This document shows, piece by piece, positions 62,414-64,000 of a DNA stretch of 64,000 bases. The position numbers were made by a program, and so were the translations under genes. The stretch lies in assembly GCF_045862745.1 (NCBI RefSeq), contig NZ_BQXN01000008.1, positions 22,834-86,833 of the forward strand, given 5' to 3'. Position 1 is the first letter of the stretch. Each line of letters begins with the position of its first letter. The notes under the pieces are model-generated. The model was not told where the DNA came from. It saw only the letters and a list, made by a program, of their open reading frames with translations, and did no database searches. Origin of the DNA: Furfurilactobacillus entadae. GTDB taxonomy: Bacteria; Bacillota; Bacilli; Lactobacillales; Lactobacillaceae.

Positions 62414-62445
62414 ATGCCTCGTCTTGATTGCAACAGACGGGGCAT
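62414..62445 (-). promoter_or_regulatory. Hairpin sequestering the ribosome site of the XRE/TPR gene
   Basis: Minus-strand arms ATGCCCCGTCT and AGACGAGGCAT (11 bp with one mismatch or wobble; loop of 10). The Shine-Dalgarno GAGG (62417-62420) is in the 3' arm, six bases from ATG 62410. No T run follows, so it is not a classical minus-strand terminator. Confidence 0.65.
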
Positions 62446-62454
62446 TTTAGTTTG

Positions 62455-62973
62455 TTAACTCAACCAATGTTCATATGCGCGTCGTGGTGCATTGCCATCA
62501 ACATAGATGGTTCCACAGGCAATAAACCCGCAACGCGTTAAAATTGTCTGCATTGCCACATTATCAGCATGCGTGTCGACCCGGATGCTTAGCCCTGGTT
62601 TGGTTTGTCGCAACCAAGTTATCATGTGGGTCAATAGTTGCTCGCCCACATGTTGCCCATGAAACGCACTGGCAACGGCCAGCCGATGAATGGTCGCATA
62701 ATCACCGTTATGAAGCCAAGCGCCCCGTTCAATCAACTGGTAGTTTGGCTCCTCGCCCACAATCATTGCGGCAACGGCCATTATTTGATCGGCACTGGTG
62801 AGCACAAACAAATGCCCCGCCGTAAGGTCAGCCAACATATCCGTTCGCATGGGGTAGCCATCCTGCCACTGATTAAAATCAGCACGGGCGATTGCCTGTT
62901 TGGCCGCCTGAATAATCACCATTATTTGATCCAGATCGGCTTCAGTTGCCCGTCGCAGTTCTCCTTGCCCCAA
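62455..62973 (-). CDS. GNAT family N-acetyltransferase
   Basis: Protein of 172 residues with the GNAT fold: LRRATEADLDQIMVIIQ at the N-terminus, the acetyl-CoA pyrophosphate region RLAVASAFHGQHVGEQLLTHM, and a C-terminal DNVAMQTILTRCGFIACGTIY. The acceptor is unknown. The start is uncertain: TTG 62973 after AGAAGGTG fits the family; TTG 63024 would add 17 residues without a ribosome site. It precedes the XRE/TPR gene. Confidence 0.8.
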   Translation of the reverse strand: MGQGELRRATEADLDQIMVIIQAAKQAIARADFNQWQDGYPMRTDMLADLTAGHLFVLTSADQIMAVAAMIVGEEPNYQLIERGAWLHNGDYATIHRLAVASAFHGQHVGEQLLTHMITWLRQTKPGLSIRVDTHADNVAMQTILTRCGFIACGTIYVDGNAPRRAYEHWLS

Positions 62974-63149
62974 TTGAACACCTTCTTTACTCGTGGTTGT
63001 CGCATCAACATTAGGTTTTGGCAAACATCAACGACCGTGGGTCAAAAACCACGGCCATCAATCATTTTGATCACTTGCTTGCAACACCGTGTGTCAGAAC
63101 GGCCCCTGTTGCATACATGATTATTATGCCGTTATTATTTTCCCATGTT

Positions 63150-63707
63150 TTAGGAAATTCGTCCAGTGGTATGGCTAGATAAAAATATTTCTTGTCGACG
63201 AAAACACTGGTGGTCATGATCGTTAATAAACCCACTGGCCTGTAGAAAACTGCGGGTCGCCTTTTGTCCAAGCCCTTGGAGCCCCCACTCCTTAAACTGC
63301 GTACAAACAACGGTCACTAAGCGTGGGGTGTCTAACCCAACCTGTCGTTGAAGCCGCCACAAGGTTGTTGCCGGTGAAACCCCAGCTAACTGTTGGGCCT
63401 GCCACACCCGGGCATTATGGATCACCGCCGCCAGTTTACGCCGGTTGCGAATGACCGTGGGGGTGGTTAAGTACATCATCTGATCAACCTCGGTGAACGC
63501 CGCCAGGACATCCACATCAAATGCCGCTAACGCTGCTTTTAATGCCGGCCGCCGTTTTAAAATGAGTTGCCAATTCAACCCCGCCTGAAAAAGTTCTAAA
63601 CTCAAGCATTCGAACAGCGCCTGATCATCTTCCACTGGTACGCCCCACTCTAAATCATGATACACACACAGTTGCACACTCTTTGTTGCCCATGCACAGC
63701 GTTCCAT
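63150..63707 (-). CDS. tag: DNA-3-methyladenine glycosylase I
   Basis: Base excision repair enzyme of 185 residues. Zinc ligands are visible: Cys4 in MERCAWA, His17 in YHDLEWGVP, and the C-terminal His residues in INDHDHQCF. The catalytic region ELFQAGLNWQLILKRR follows. ATG 63707 with GGGAGG nine bases upstream is the start; the frame extends ten codons further. The 160 bases between it and the IS hold nothing I can identify. Confidence 0.93.
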   Translation of the reverse strand: MERCAWATKSVQLCVYHDLEWGVPVEDDQALFECLSLELFQAGLNWQLILKRRPALKAALAAFDVDVLAAFTEVDQMMYLTTPTVIRNRRKLAAVIHNARVWQAQQLAGVSPATTLWRLQRQVGLDTPRLVTVVCTQFKEWGLQGLGQKATRSFLQASGFINDHDHQCFRRQEIFLSSHTTGRIS

Positions 63708-63867
63708 CTGCCGGTTCCTCCCGCAGTTATTTGTCACTATCTAAGACATACGGGAAACTCGTGGCATTATTTCTAAACTGTAAAAATTTGTGCGCGCTTG
63801 TAAAGATAACCGCTCTGGCATCTACGCCACAGCCTAGAACCATTCGGGCAAATTAAAACGACTGCTT

Positions 63868-64000
63868 TGAAGTGAACCCCCAGAGTTGGACAAAATCCAA
63901 CTCTGGGGGTTTTACTATGGCTAAATATAATTATGAATTTAAAGCAAAAATTGTCGCTGAATACTTAGCGGGCATTCGTAGTACGACATTGACCCACAGA
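63868..64000 (+). mobile_element. Left end of an IS3-family element (cut by window)
   Basis: Begins near TGAAGTGAACCCCCAGAGTTGGAC, resembling the TG-starting inverted repeat of IS3/IS150-type elements; exact border uncertain. A perfect 16-bp stem (63875-63890 and 63896-63911) with T run lies just inside and may block transcription entering from outside. Confidence 0.8.
63917..64000 (+). CDS. IS3-family transposase OrfA, N-terminus
   Basis: The first 28 codons read MAKYNYEFKAKIVAEYLAG and on, the typical start of an IS3/IS150 helix-turn-helix OrfA. GGGGGT before the ATG is in the hairpin stem, so translation may be limited. Truncated by the window end. Confidence 0.82.
   Translation, partial: MAKYNYEFKAKIVAEYLAGIRSTTLTHR

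Noticed and set aside
63034..63055. Hairpin ACCGTGG/CCACGGT between tag and the GNAT gene
   Set aside because: No T run follows on either strand and no clear role; possibly a weak terminator for tag.
1..64000. tRNA, rRNA, CRISPR, prophage or defence genes
   Set aside because: None seen; the only mobile DNA is the IS fragment at the right end.

Overview
The window reads as ordinary chromosome from a heterofermentative lactobacillus-type Firmicute (Lactobacillaceae; the sequence alone does not fix the genus). Supporting points are the dltXABCD operon, the GC-moderate codon use, AGGAGG-type ribosome sites, three T-box leaders, Gram-positive type SOS boxes, the mutS-mutL-ruvA-ruvB cluster, and a maltose phosphorylase/permease/LacI-type locus. 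Almost everything up to about 56.6 kb is on the minus strand. The block from 56.8 to 61.4 kb is on the plus strand, and the last 2.5 kb returns to minus before an insertion sequence begins at the right edge.

Layout, left to right: teichoic-acid D-alanylation (dltD partial, C, B, A and the small dltX, 1-4.1 kb); trxA, mutS2, cvpA, yrzB, ruvX, ireB (4.3-8.8 kb); alaS with its T-box leader (9.1-12.0 kb); the RNA helicase cshB and nrnA; SOS-type dinB; yajC, ruvB, ruvA, mutL, mutS (15.8-22.6 kb); rny; a GntR-regulated ABC transporter whose permease is frameshifted (24.5-26.6 kb); a BceAB-type ABC pair without a two-component system; recA, cinA, pgsA, a RodZ-type protein and the ymfH/ymfF peptidase pair (29.4-36.2 kb); an amino-acid ABC transporter behind an unusual double T-box leader (36.4-39.0 kb); mreBCD, a short radC, folC, and valS with its T-box (39.0-46.7 kb); tpx; maltose phosphorylase, sugar permease and LacI regulator; thiI with its cysteine desulfurase; ezrA; then on the plus strand msrC, rpsD with its leader, yueI, rarA, a 6S-like RNA, a small membrane protein and a universal stress protein; finally an XRE/TPR regulator, a GNAT acetyltransferase, tag, and the start of an IS3-type element.

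The genes form recognisable functional groups: DNA repair and recombination (mutS2, ruvX, dinB, ruvAB, mutSL, recA, rarA, tag), with SOS boxes seen only at dinB and recA; cell envelope and shape (dlt, rodZ, mreBCD, ezrA, pgsA); and tRNA charging and modification (alaS, valS, thiI). Aligning the lower part of Stem I in the three T-boxes gives specifier triplets GCU (alaS), GUA (valS) and CAC (the ABC transporter). The first two fit the gene they control, so the transporter is most simply a histidine-responsive importer.

I found no defence island, prophage, CRISPR array, tRNA or rRNA gene. The most interesting structures are regulatory: the one-Stem-I, two-terminator T-box leader with a 15-bp inverted repeat enclosing its first terminator module, a hairpin that buries the ribosome site of the XRE/TPR regulator, and several inverted repeats sitting on promoters. 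Most genes here are conserved housekeeping genes, and I do not claim a new biological system.
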